Positions 56,694-64,000 of a DNA stretch of 64,000 nucleotides are shown piece after piece. The notes under the pieces were generated by a model. That model was given only the letters and a program-made list of their open reading frames with translations, was not told where the DNA came from and searched no databases. The position numbers were made by a program, and so were the translations under genes. This stretch comes from Oecophyllibacter saccharovorans (GTDB lineage Bacteria > Pseudomonadota > Alphaproteobacteria > Acetobacterales > Acetobacteraceae), in the NCBI RefSeq assembly GCF_006542375.1, contig NZ_CP038143.1:930001-994000 (forward strand). Reading direction: 5' to 3'. Positions within the stretch are counted from its first letter, which is position 1. Each line of letters begins with the position of its first letter.

Positions 56694-57341
56694 GTGGCGA
56701 AACTTACGAATCTCAAGGTTTCCGAGCGCGCGAAGGCTGGTAAGGGGGCAGCGCGCGCAACGAGACGTGCCGGGCAGGTGCCTGGTGTGGTGTATGGCGG
56801 CAAGCAGGAACCCGAGCTGCTTTCCATTGATCCGCGCGTGATCATGAAAGAGCTGCATCGCGGCGGCTGGAAATCCCGCCTGTATTCCTTCGATCTGGGC
56901 GGCAAGGAAGTGCGCGGCCTGATTCGCGACATCCAGTTCCATCCCGTGACTGATGCGCCGATCTCCATTGATTTTCTGCGTCTGGTCCCCGGCCAGAAAG
57001 TGAACGTGGAAGTTGCCGTCGTGTTCACCGGCGAAGAGGAAGCCCCCGGCATCAAGCGTGGCGGCGTGCTGAACGTGGCGCGTCATTCGGTTGATGTGCA
57101 CACGGATGTCGACCATATTCCCGAGCATTTCACGGCTGATCTCAGCAAGCTCGACATCAACGACAACGTGCGTTGGGACGACCTGCAGGGGACCGAACAT
57201 TCCACCCCCACACTGCAGGTGCCCAACTTCGTGATCGCTTCTATCGCCGCGCCGACAGTTGATGCCGTGGAAGAGCAGGAAGCGGCTGAAGATCTGGCTG
57301 ACGCTCAGGCCACTGAAAAGAAGCCAGCCGAGGAAGCCTGA
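56694..57341 (+). CDS. rplY: Ribosomal protein L25 (Ctc form)
   Basis: Binds 5S rRNA in the large subunit. The 215 residues have the L25 domain ([28 protein letters not shown], then [20 protein letters not shown]) and the longer C-terminal TL5/Ctc domain ([20 protein letters not shown] to [10 protein letters not shown]). The acidic tail ([12 protein letters not shown]) is usual. The start is GTG 56694 behind AGGAG. It leads the rplY-pth-ychF set and is 89 bp before pth. Confidence 0.96.
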   Translation: MAKLTNLKVSERAKAGKGAARATRRAGQVPGVVYGGKQEPELLSIDPRVIMKELHRGGWKSRLYSFDLGGKEVRGLIRDIQFHPVTDAPISIDFLRLVPGQKVNVEVAVVFTGEEEAPGIKRGGVLNVARHSVDVHTDVDHIPEHFTADLSKLDINDNVRWDDLQGTEHSTPTLQVPNFVIASIAAPTVDAVEEQEAAEDLADAQATEKKPAEEA

Positions 57342-57429
57342 AGTCGCGCCCCGATTGCCAGCCCCAACCTGAACCGGGCAGGTCTGGCCTGACGGGCGCA
57401 AGCAGATAAGGGGCGGAGGACGTGCACGC

Positions 57430-58008
57430 GTGAAACTCTGGATCGGCCTTGGCAATCCGGGGAGCTCGATGAGCGGTAACCGGCATAATATCGGCTTCAT
57501 GACGGTTGACGCGATCGCTGAGCGCCACGGATTTACTCCGTGGCGCAAGCGTTTTCGGGGAGAAGTGGCAGAAGGCCGGATCGGTCGGCAGAAAATCCTG
57601 CTTCTCAAGCCACAGACCTACATGAACCTGTCGGGTGAAAGCGTTCAGCAGGTCGCGCATTTCTATAAAATCCCGCCCGAAGCCATGACTGTTTTTCATG
57701 ATGAGCTGGACCTGGAATTCGGCCGGCTGCGTCTCAAGCGGGGCGGGGGCGCGGCAGGACATAACGGTTTGCGCTCCATGGACAGGTGTCTGGGCACGGT
57801 GGATTACTGGCGGGTGCGGATGGGGATCGGTCATCCAGGCGCGCGGGAACGTGTTACCGGGCACGTCCTGGGGGATTTTGCGCAAGCGGAAAAGCCCCTG
57901 CTGCAGGCATGGCTTGGAAATGTGGCCGAGGCTGCCGTCCTCCTGGCAGATGAGAGCCCGGAAGCCTATATGACGCGGGTTGCCCTGCTGCAGCAGGAAC
58001 AGGGCTGA
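57430..58008 (+). CDS. pth: Peptidyl-tRNA hydrolase
   Basis: Recycles peptidyl-tRNA that drops off ribosomes. The 192 residues show WIGLGNPGSSMSGNRHNIGF with the catalytic His, KPQTYMNLSGESV, VFHDELDLEFG with the Asp, KRGGGAAGHNGLRSM and GHVLGDFAQAE. The start is GTG 57430 behind GGCGGAGG. It lies between rplY and ychF, a conserved trio. Confidence 0.97.
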   Translation: MKLWIGLGNPGSSMSGNRHNIGFMTVDAIAERHGFTPWRKRFRGEVAEGRIGRQKILLLKPQTYMNLSGESVQQVAHFYKIPPEAMTVFHDELDLEFGRLRLKRGGGAAGHNGLRSMDRCLGTVDYWRVRMGIGHPGARERVTGHVLGDFAQAEKPLLQAWLGNVAEAAVLLADESPEAYMTRVALLQQEQG

Positions 58009-58090
58009 AAGCCCGGAATTCCCAGGGAAGTGTTCGCCCCCTGTCCGCCGGATCAGGGCTGCAGGGCCAGTTACGGAAAGGAAAGAGGAG

Positions 58091-59185
58091 ATGGGTTTCA
58101 ATTGCGGCATCGTGGGGCTGCCCAATGTCGGCAAGTCCACTCTGTTCAATGCACTGACGCAGACGGCAACGGCCCAGGCGGCCAATTATCCCTTCTGCAC
58201 CATCGAGCCCAATACCGGCCGGGTAGCCGTGCCTGATGCGCGCCTGGCTGTGCTGGCTGAAGCGGGTAAGTCTCAAAAGGTCGTGCCGACCAGCTTGGAA
58301 TTTGTTGATATTGCCGGGTTGGTGCGCGGTGCTTCACGCGGGGAAGGCCTGGGTAACCAGTTTCTGGCCAATATCCGCGAGGTGGATGCCATCATCCATG
58401 TTCTGCGGTGTTTTGAAGATGACGACATCACCCATGTTGAAGGGGGTGTCGATCCGGTGCGCGATGCGGAGATCATCGAGACCGAGCTGATGCTGGCTGA
58501 CCTGGAAAGCCTTGAGCGCCGTCAGACCAATCTGCAGAAGAAGGCGCGTGGCAATGACCGTGAGGCGCAGGCCCAGCTGGCCCTGATCGAACCCCTCATG
58601 GCTGCGCTGCGTGAAGGGCAGCCGGCCCGCACGGCCGTGCCTGAAGGCCAGGAAAAAGAGGCAGCGCAGCTGCAGCTCATGACCACCAAGCCTGTACTTT
58701 ATGTCTGCAATGTCGAGGAAGGGGCGGCTGCAACCGGCAACCGGCATTCAGAGGCGGTCCGCAAGCGTGCGGAAGCGGAGGGTGCTGGCATGGTGGTGGT
58801 TTCCGCCGCCATTGAGGCGGAAGTCAGCCAGCTGCCTGAAGAAGAGCGGGATGAATTCCTGGAGGGGCTTGGCCTGGCAGACAGCGGTCTGGACCGCGTG
58901 ATCGCGGCCGGATATGGCCTGCTTGGTCTGCGGACCTATTTCACGGTGGGTCCCAAGGAAACGCGCGCCTGGACGATCACTTCCGGCACCCGCGCGCCTC
59001 AGGCGGCTGCCGTTATTCACAACGATTTTGAGCGTGGCTTTATCGCCTGTGAGACGATCGCCTATGATGATTATGTCACCACAGGCGGCGAGGCAGGGGC
59101 CCGTGAAGCGGGCAAGCTGCGGATCGAAGGCAAGGATTACGTTGTGCAGGACGGGGACGTGCTTCTGTTCCGTTTCAATGTCTGA
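58091..59185 (+). CDS. ychF: Redox-regulated ATPase YchF
   Basis: OBG-family P-loop ATPase of unclear cellular role that binds ribosomes. The 364 residues show [35 protein letters not shown], the NxxE-type specificity region that makes the family ATP-preferring, and the C-terminal TGS domain with [14 protein letters not shown] and the family tail. The start at 58091 follows GGAAAGG; the frame is open earlier without homology. It is followed by nadD. Confidence 0.96.
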   Translation: MGFNCGIVGLPNVGKSTLFNALTQTATAQAANYPFCTIEPNTGRVAVPDARLAVLAEAGKSQKVVPTSLEFVDIAGLVRGASRGEGLGNQFLANIREVDAIIHVLRCFEDDDITHVEGGVDPVRDAEIIETELMLADLESLERRQTNLQKKARGNDREAQAQLALIEPLMAALREGQPARTAVPEGQEKEAAQLQLMTTKPVLYVCNVEEGAAATGNRHSEAVRKRAEAEGAGMVVVSAAIEAEVSQLPEEERDEFLEGLGLADSGLDRVIAAGYGLLGLRTYFTVGPKETRAWTITSGTRAPQAAAVIHNDFERGFIACETIAYDDYVTTGGEAGAREAGKLRIEGKDYVVQDGDVLLFRFNV

Positions 59186-59222
59186 AGCTGAAACGGCAAT
59201 CTGAGCCTTGGAGGCCTGAGAT

Positions 59223-59906
59223 TTGGAAGCGGTTCCTTCCCCAGGCGTGATTGAAACCGTTCCGTCCTCCTCTGCGCCCCTGCCGCGTTTCGGTGATGGC
59301 AGGCGCATGCGGATCGGGCTGCTGGGGGGCTCATTCAATCCGGCACATGCGGGCCATCAGCAGATCGCACGCGAGGCTCTTAAGCGGCTGGGGCTTGATC
59401 AGGTCTGGCTGCTTGTCTCTCCCGGCAATCCGCTCAAACCCGCCAAGGGAATGGCGCCTTTTGCGGAGCGGCTGGCCAGTGCGGAAAAAATCGCTGATGG
59501 GCGCCGAATCGTTGCCAGTGACCTGGAAGGGCGGTTGGGAGAGCGTTACACGGTGCGCACGGTTGCCGCGCTGAAACGCCTTTATCCGCGTGCTTCGTTC
59601 ATCTGGCTGATGGGTGCAGACGGGTTGGCGCAGTTTCCACGCTGGAAAGAATGGCGGCAGCTGGCGCGACTCGTGCCAATTGCGGTTTTCCCCCGTCCGG
59701 GCAGCGTGATCCCGGCTTTGAAGGGACAGGCCGCTCAGGTCCTGCATGCGGGCAGATGCCCTGCGCGCCAGGGGCGTCTGTTGCCGGGCCAGGAAGGGTG
59801 GACCTTTCTGGAGATGCGTGAAAATCCACTTTCGGCCACGGCCCTGCGTCAGGCCGGGGCTTTTCCTGCCGCTCAGACGCTCGCCCCTTCAGATAAACCG
59901 GACTGA
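59223..59906 (+). CDS. nadD: Nicotinate-nucleotide adenylyltransferase
   Basis: Adenylates nicotinate mononucleotide in NAD synthesis; nadE in the window performs the last step. The residues RMRIGLLGGSFNPAHAGHQQIA hold the nucleotidylyltransferase motif GGSFNP..xGH, and further points are VSPGNPLKP, LIWLMGADGLAQFPRWKEW and the C-terminal ISxTxIR-like ENPLSATALRQ. The 227 residues start at TTG 59223 with GGAGG 7 bp before, giving a 28-residue N-terminal extension; ATG 59307 starts closer to the motif. I favour the TTG for its ribosome site, but this is uncertain. Confidence 0.92.
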   Translation: MEAVPSPGVIETVPSSSAPLPRFGDGRRMRIGLLGGSFNPAHAGHQQIAREALKRLGLDQVWLLVSPGNPLKPAKGMAPFAERLASAEKIADGRRIVASDLEGRLGERYTVRTVAALKRLYPRASFIWLMGADGLAQFPRWKEWRQLARLVPIAVFPRPGSVIPALKGQAAQVLHAGRCPARQGRLLPGQEGWTFLEMRENPLSATALRQAGAFPAAQTLAPSDKPD

Positions 59907-60098
59907 GCCGAACTCCCTTCCCCCTCCGGTATTTCCGAGGCGCTGAGACTGGTTTTCGGCAGAGGTGTTCCCATTTAGAGAAGATCTCACTTCCCTTCTG
60001 TCACTGCAGGGCGATGGGGCGTGCCGCCTTTCCTGAGCAGGCGTGACAAGGGTGAGGGAATGCAGACACCAGGACTACCAGGAAAGAGACAGATATTC

Positions 60099-60539
60099 AT
60101 GAAGAACGGGATCGAGATCACCGGGACGCCGGCCGGCATGACGCGCGAGGAGGCATTGACCGGATTGCTGAAGATCATTGTGGAGAGCCTGGAAGAGGAC
60201 AAGGCTGAAGACGTGGTGATCATGGATCTGAGCGGCCGTGCCAGCTTTACAGAGCGGATGGTGATCGCCACAGGCCTGTCAGAACGTCAGATGAGTGCCA
60301 TGGCCCAGCATCTCGAGCGCAAACTCAAGGAAGCCGGCTATGGCTATGGGGAAACCGAAGGGGCGCAGGGTAGCGATTGGGTGCTGATGGATGCGGGCGA
60401 TGTGGTCGTCAACCTCTTCATGCCTGAAAGCCGGGAACTCTATGCCCTTGAGCGCATGTGGGGCCATGAGTTCGACCAGGCTGATGAGGAGGTTGCAATC
60501 GGTTCTGCGCATACCAAGGGGCGGCGCAGGTCGTCCTGA
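60099..60539 (+). CDS. rsfS: Ribosomal silencing factor RsfS
   Basis: Binds L14 of the large subunit and blocks subunit joining in stationary phase. The 146 residues carry LLKIIVESLEEDKAEDVVIM, DLSGRASFTERMVIATG, EGAQGSDWVLMDAGDVVVNL, FMPESRELYALERMW. The ATG at 60099 follows AGGAAAGAG; the ATG at 60060 is possible but gives an unfamiliar N terminus. nadD-rsfS-rlmH is a common bacterial cluster. Confidence 0.95.
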   Translation: MKNGIEITGTPAGMTREEALTGLLKIIVESLEEDKAEDVVIMDLSGRASFTERMVIATGLSERQMSAMAQHLERKLKEAGYGYGETEGAQGSDWVLMDAGDVVVNLFMPESRELYALERMWGHEFDQADEEVAIGSAHTKGRRRSS

Positions 60540-60599
60540 GCTGTCGGTGCGAGTAACGCTACCGCTCTTTGGCACTGAGAAAAAAGGTTATGGGGCAGG

Positions 60600-61058
60600 A
60601 TGAAGCTTATTGCGGTCGGTAAGATGAAGGCAGGGCCGGAACGCGAGCTGCTTGATCGCTACCGCCAACGCCTCCGTCCGTCCCTGGATATCGTGGAGGT
60701 GCCCCAGGCGCGCGGCAGCCCGGCAGAGCAGAAACGGCGTGAAGGAGACGCCTTGCTGAATGCCTGTGCCCCTAATGCCTTTGTGGTGGCGCTTGATGAG
60801 GGCGGGGTGCAGTTGAGCAGCCTGCAACTGGCAGAACGTTACCAGGAATGGCAGGCATCTGGCCGACCGTTGAACTTTCTAGTCGGAGGCGCGGAAGGGC
60901 TGGACAGCCCTGTCATCCAGCGCGCCGATGCGCGCCTGTCTCTGGGAAAGCAGACCTGGCCGCATATGCTGGTACGTGTTCTGCTGGCCGAGCAGCTGTT
61001 TCGTGCCCAGGCGATTGCCAGCGGTCATCCTTATCACCGCGCCGGGCGTCCGGACTGA
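60600..61058 (+). CDS. rlmH: 23S rRNA pseudouridine-1915 N3-methyltransferase RlmH
   Basis: SPOUT-class methyltransferase acting on helix 69 of 23S rRNA. The 152 residues begin [19 protein letters not shown] and contain the SAM site [11 protein letters not shown] and [14 protein letters not shown] with the trefoil-knot motif, ending LRAQAI-type [12 protein letters not shown]. It follows rsfS by 60 bp, and 68 bp separate its stop from a hairpin at 61127. Confidence 0.96.
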   Translation: MKLIAVGKMKAGPERELLDRYRQRLRPSLDIVEVPQARGSPAEQKRREGDALLNACAPNAFVVALDEGGVQLSSLQLAERYQEWQASGRPLNFLVGGAEGLDSPVIQRADARLSLGKQTWPHMLVRVLLAEQLFRAQAIASGHPYHRAGRPD

Positions 61059-61126
61059 GCCAGGTCAGCAGGATCTGCGCCCTTGGGCAGCATGGAAGTA
61101 AAGCAGCATGGATAAAATTTAGGCGC

Positions 61127-61156
61127 AAAAAAACAGGCCTGATTTCTCAGGCCTGT
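61127..61156 (-). terminator. Intrinsic terminator for the CHAP gene
   Basis: A 10-bp stem ACAGGCCTGA/TCAGGCCTGT with 4-nt loop (61133-61156). Its plus-strand A-run (61127-61133) becomes the U-run on the minus strand, downstream of the CHAP gene stop at 61182. Confidence 0.9.
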
Positions 61157-61181
61157 GGCAGAGGGTCTGTTTGAAATCGGT

Positions 61182-61892
61182 TTACCGCAGAGAACGGTTG
61201 GGAGCATCGTCGTCGAAGACTTCCATGCTCGGGGGGAGCGAAGCTGTCTGCATACCCTGCAGGCCACGTGCCAGAACAACCATGCGGTGCGCAGGCTGCG
61301 CGCCCGGAGTGCGGCTGTAGATGAAGCCATGAGTCGGGTAGATGCTGCCCAGACGCTCCGTGCGGTCACCCAGGGCCACCCGCACGGCGCTCCAATCGTT
61401 ATTGGGGGAAACGTCCACCACTTTCACGTTGCGGCTGATTCCCGCGCTGGCCCAGTGAGAGTGGTCGACGAGAATGGTGCGGTTGTCCACAACACCGCTG
61501 ACAAGCGAAACATGGCCGAGCGGCATCCGGCGCGTACCCCGGAAGGCCAGGACAGAGCCCACTTCAGGCTGTGCGCCGCGTGCAAAGCGCCCTGCAGCGC
61601 TGGGCCACCAGTCCCGGGCATTACCGCGGATGTTGAACGCGCTGTTCTGCTTCACAAAAGCGACGCATTGCAGAATGCCATAATGGCGGTGGATGCGCGT
61701 CCGGCCGAAGAAGCCATGACTGTGAAAGGAATGAACGCCCCGGAAATGACTGTTACGTGCCCCGTGATGGGCGCGGGCCTGAGCAGGGACCAGGCTCATG
61801 AAAGACAGGCTTACAACAGACAGGCAGAAAGCAGCGGAAAAGGCCATTCTGGACCACAGAGTTGTTTTTCCGCGCTTTGACATCAGGTTCAC
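61182..61892 (-). CDS. Secreted CHAP-domain cysteine hydrolase
   Basis: A 236-residue exported protein with a signal peptide (MNLMSKRGKTTLWSRMAFSA, hydrophobic core, cleavage near AQARA, residue 41) and a CHAP domain. The catalytic Cys76 lies in GILQCVAFVKQNS and the His127 in LGHVSLVSGVV, with GSVLAFRGT between. CHAP enzymes cut peptide or amide bonds of peptidoglycan. The C-terminal 60 residues are not family-specific. Start ATG 61892. The gene is followed by an intrinsic terminator and preceded by a long AT-rich gap. Confidence 0.88.
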   Translation of the reverse strand: MNLMSKRGKTTLWSRMAFSAAFCLSVVSLSFMSLVPAQARAHHGARNSHFRGVHSFHSHGFFGRTRIHRHYGILQCVAFVKQNSAFNIRGNARDWWPSAAGRFARGAQPEVGSVLAFRGTRRMPLGHVSLVSGVVDNRTILVDHSHWASAGISRNVKVVDVSPNNDWSAVRVALGDRTERLGSIYPTHGFIYSRTPGAQPAHRMVVLARGLQGMQTASLPPSMEVFDDDAPNRSLR

Positions 61893-62638
61893 CCCTGTTT
61901 TTCTTGCCGGGCAGGCATGCTTGTTATTTATGTGTCATTTCTGGGTAGAGGGATTTGCCGCAGAGGGCAATAAGAAAAAAATTTAAATAGGTATTTATTC
62001 AGTACTTAAGCAGTGCTGATACCAATAATGAATGTCTTTCCGGTAGTTCTCGTTCCGTTTCGGAGCGGATGGGCAGCGCACAGAAGAACGTTTTTATTGC
62101 ATATTTTACCCATAATTCGCTCCAAAGATTCAGGAGACCTACTTTAATTGTAATTTGTATGCATGTTTTTCTGACTTGCGGAGAAATATTGAAATAAAAA
62201 TGACGAATTACCTGACAATTTCCGGACATATTTTAATAAATGGGAAATGCAGGATGAAATATCCTCTTTCTCTCAAGTTCTCCGCGTGCCTGCTGATAAA
62301 AGCATTTCATTTTCTTCCAATGCTGCAGGCCTGAAAGCGGAAAAAACTGAAGTGGAGAAAGAAAATCAATGGGAATTTCAGGCTGATCGGGCTCAGAATA
62401 TCCCTCGGGGAACAGGGAACCCTGTCATTACTTCAGCCACGACAGATAAAATTCCGGTCGGAGCACGGACAGAACAGGCACTGAAAAAGCGGCAATTCTC
62501 TGCCGGGCTAGGCAGGAAGCGGTCAGCCGGGCTGTCGAACCCCAGGATACAAGGCCCGGAGCAGGAAGCGCTGGCGGGGGTGGAAAGGGGCAGGGTAGGG
62601 TGAGACAGTTGTATTTTTTCTGTCAGGAAAATTCTTTC
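61893..62638. other. 746-bp AT-rich spacer between divergent CHAP and MBL genes
   Basis: The part 61970-62330 is distinctly AT-richer than the rest of the window. A 118-codon frame at 62247-62603 ends in TGA that overlaps a possible GTG start of the MBL gene, but its sequence is unlike any family and its composition is odd, so I do not call it a gene. Promoters of both neighbours should lie here, but no strong match to consensus was found. Confidence 0.5.
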
Positions 62639-63367
62639 ATGGTTCCTCATTCTTCTTCCCCTGCCACTCCGGCAGGAATGGCCGCTGATACCGGTGCGGC
62701 TTCCTCCAAGTCCGATTCTCTGCCCCCGCTGCAGGCGCAGAGTGTGCCGGTGACGCCGTTGCGCCAGAACTGCACCATTCTCAGTGACGGGACAGGGCAT
62801 GCGGTTGTGGTCGACCCGGGCGGGGACGTGGCTCACCTCCTGTCCCTCCTGCACGGCAGGGAAGTGGAAGCCATCCTGCTTACGCACGGTCATTTTGATC
62901 ATGTGGGCGGGGCGACGGCACTGCAGCGCGCGCTTTCAGAACGCCAGGGCAGGCACGTGCCGATTCTCGGCCCCGATGAAGGAGATGATTTTCTGCTGGA
63001 AAGCGCCGCCCGGCAGGGCGCGTCTCTGGGGCTGGAAGGGATGGAGAATGTCAGGCCGGACCGCTACCTGCGCCACGGTGAAACACTGAACCTGATGGGC
63101 CATGAGATCGATGTCCTGCATGTGCCCGGTCATACTCCCGGTCATGTCGTGTTTCACGACCGCAGGGCCAAACGCGTCCTGACCGGCGATACCCTGTTCC
63201 GCGGAACGGTCGGGCGCACGGATCTGCCTTACGGCAACGGGGAGGAACTCCTGTCCCATATCCATCAACGGCTGTTCACCCTGCCTGAGGAGACGGTCGT
63301 TCTACCGGGCCATGGCCTGCCAAGCACGATCGGAGAAGAAAAACGCTACAATCCCTTCTTTCAGTAA
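62639..63367 (+). CDS. MBL-fold metallo-hydrolase (glyoxalase II-like, YcbL type)
   Basis: A 242-residue zinc hydrolase. It has VTPLRQNCTILSDG at the start of the fold, the metal motif THGHFDHVGG (HxHxDH), a second histidine in HVPGHTPGHV, an aspartate in LTGDTLFRGTVGRTDL, and the closing PGHGLPSTIG. The first 35 residues are Ser/Ala/Pro-rich. The true role, perhaps hydrolysis of S-glutathionyl thioesters, is unproven. ATG 62639 has AGGA upstream; GTG 62600 with GGGG before it is a longer alternative. Confidence 0.87.
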   Translation: MVPHSSSPATPAGMAADTGAASSKSDSLPPLQAQSVPVTPLRQNCTILSDGTGHAVVVDPGGDVAHLLSLLHGREVEAILLTHGHFDHVGGATALQRALSERQGRHVPILGPDEGDDFLLESAARQGASLGLEGMENVRPDRYLRHGETLNLMGHEIDVLHVPGHTPGHVVFHDRRAKRVLTGDTLFRGTVGRTDLPYGNGEELLSHIHQRLFTLPEETVVLPGHGLPSTIGEEKRYNPFFQ

Positions 63368-63376
63368 TCTCCTGCC

Positions 63377-63422
63377 TGTGACCGCTTTCACTGACTGCGC
63401 CCGTCGCGCTAAAGCGGTCACA
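63377..63422. repeat. 12-bp perfect inverted repeat after the MBL gene
   Basis: TGTGACCGCTTT (63377-63388) and its complement (63411-63422) flank a 22-nt spacer, beginning 9 bp after the MBL stop. No T-run follows, so it is not a standard intrinsic terminator. It may be a weaker terminator, a protein-binding site or an mRNA 3' structure. Confidence 0.65.
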
Positions 63423-63489
63423 CCCTCCGAGATCCTGATCCTGCAGGGCCGCCTCACGCCTGTTTCCCACCTCCCGGAAAAGACAGCTC

Positions 63490-64000
63490 ATGACCAGTAC
63501 CCGTGCCCGTACCCGTACTATGGCACTTCATGCATCCGCTGCCAGATCAGCCTGCTTCCGTTCTGTTTGCAGGTGGGCAGCCCTGGGAGTTGGGCTGTGC
63601 GCTCTGGCCGTGGCGGTGGTAGTGCGCTCTGCACAGGCCCAGGAAACCCCGATCACGCAGGCGCAGCCCCCATTGCCGACAGCGTCGCTGAGCATCACGG
63701 GCCGGGACGGGACAGTGCATCACTTCACCGTCGAACTGGCGCGCACGGAGCGTGAGCAGGAAGTCGGTGAGATGTTCCGCACGCATCTCGCCCCTGATGC
63801 AGGCATGCTCTTCCTGTGGCCCACACCGCGTGAAAGCGACATGTGGATGCGCAACACGCTGATCCCGCTCGATATTGTCTTTATCAGCCAGGACCACCGC
63901 ATCCATGCCATCTCCGAAGACGCCATTCCGCGCAGTGAAGCCATCCTGAGCAGTGAAGGGCCTGTCGGCAGCGTGCTGGAACTTCCTGGCGGGACGACAG
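63490..64000 (+). CDS. DUF192 family protein (3' end off the right edge)
   Basis: About 170 residues are visible. The N terminus is basic, with a hydrophobic stretch (ALGVGLCALAVAVVVRSA) and AQAQ, a likely signal peptide or anchor. The DUF192 core follows: TVELARTEREQEVGEMFRTH, LFLWPTPRESDMWMRNTLIP, LDIVFISQDHRIHAISEDAI. The family is common, small and of unknown function. The start at ATG 63490 has no strong ribosome site. Confidence 0.85.
   Translation, partial: MTSTRARTRTMALHASAARSACFRSVCRWAALGVGLCALAVAVVVRSAQAQETPITQAQPPLPTASLSITGRDGTVHHFTVELARTEREQEVGEMFRTHLAPDAGMLFLWPTPRESDMWMRNTLIPLDIVFISQDHRIHAISEDAIPRSEAILSSEGPVGSVLELPGGTT

Noticed and set aside
62247-62603. 118-codon plus-strand frame ending next to the MBL gene
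   Set aside because: No family match, odd composition and only weak ribosome site, although its stop overlaps a possible GTG start.

Overview
This 64 kb window is bacterial chromosome from an alphaproteobacterium, most probably an acetic acid bacterium (Acetobacteraceae). The evidence is the split b/b' subunits of the ATP synthase F0 sector, the mlaD-DUF2155 locus, UbiK next to proC, class I ketol-acid reductoisomerase beside miaA and serB, a tandem glycine riboswitch before gcvTHP, and moderately high GC with dense housekeeping genes. The genus cannot be fixed from sequence alone. There is no phage, insertion sequence, CRISPR array or rRNA operon.

Layout. 1-14.8 kb: the 5' part of mnmE (running off the left edge), ogt, a DUF4186 gene, rho, an unaccompanied 2-oxoglutarate dehydrogenase E2 gene, a possible glycosyltransferase, a DUF3597 gene, ahcY, a CorA/ZntB-like metal transporter, catalase, an unknown gene, mutY and a DUF721 gene. 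A ParB-binding parS-like site follows at 14.76 kb, and a second lies at 27.97 kb. 14.8-30 kb: serB, miaA, ilvC, a LysE-type exporter, panB, the glycine riboswitch with gcvT-gcvH-gcvP, an ABM-fold monooxygenase, fructokinase, glnA, tldD and yggT. 30-38.3 kb is the more accessory part: tRNA-Ala(CGC), a periplasmic 11-residue-repeat protein, an outer-membrane-type protein, an SDR enzyme, a secreted tannase-family esterase and an ArnT-like/GT2 glycosylation pair. 38.3-40.8 kb: the complete F0 cluster (atpI-B-E-F'-F). 41-53.6 kb: an orphan TSCPD (ribonucleotide-reductase-like) protein, the mlaD/DUF2155 operon, dsbB, nadE, an unknown H/A/S/G-rich gene with its own promoter and terminator, a Dda-type helicase, tRNA-Gln(UUG), a TetR-like gene, proC and ubiK. 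53.7-64 kb: hldD-lgt-pgeF, rplY-pth-ychF, nadD-rsfS-rlmH, a secreted CHAP hydrolase, an AT-rich gap, an MBL hydrolase and a DUF192 gene running off the right edge.

How the genes connect. ilvC and panB lie on the valine/pantothenate route. gcvTHP, ahcY and serB serve one-carbon and serine/glycine metabolism. rplY, pth, ychF, rsfS, rlmH and miaA serve translation. lgt, mlaD, dsbB and hldD serve the envelope. mnmE and two parS-like sites suggest the window lies beside the parAB/origin region.

Most notable points: an E2o protein that appears to have lost its E3/E1-binding domain and has no sucA beside it; two complex I-related genes absent from places where other alphaproteobacteria often carry them; an ilvC locus without ilvBN between miaA and ilvC; and a secreted Trp/His 11-mer repeat protein resembling LEA repeats. 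Functions are assigned from motifs and family resemblance read by eye; no database search was run.
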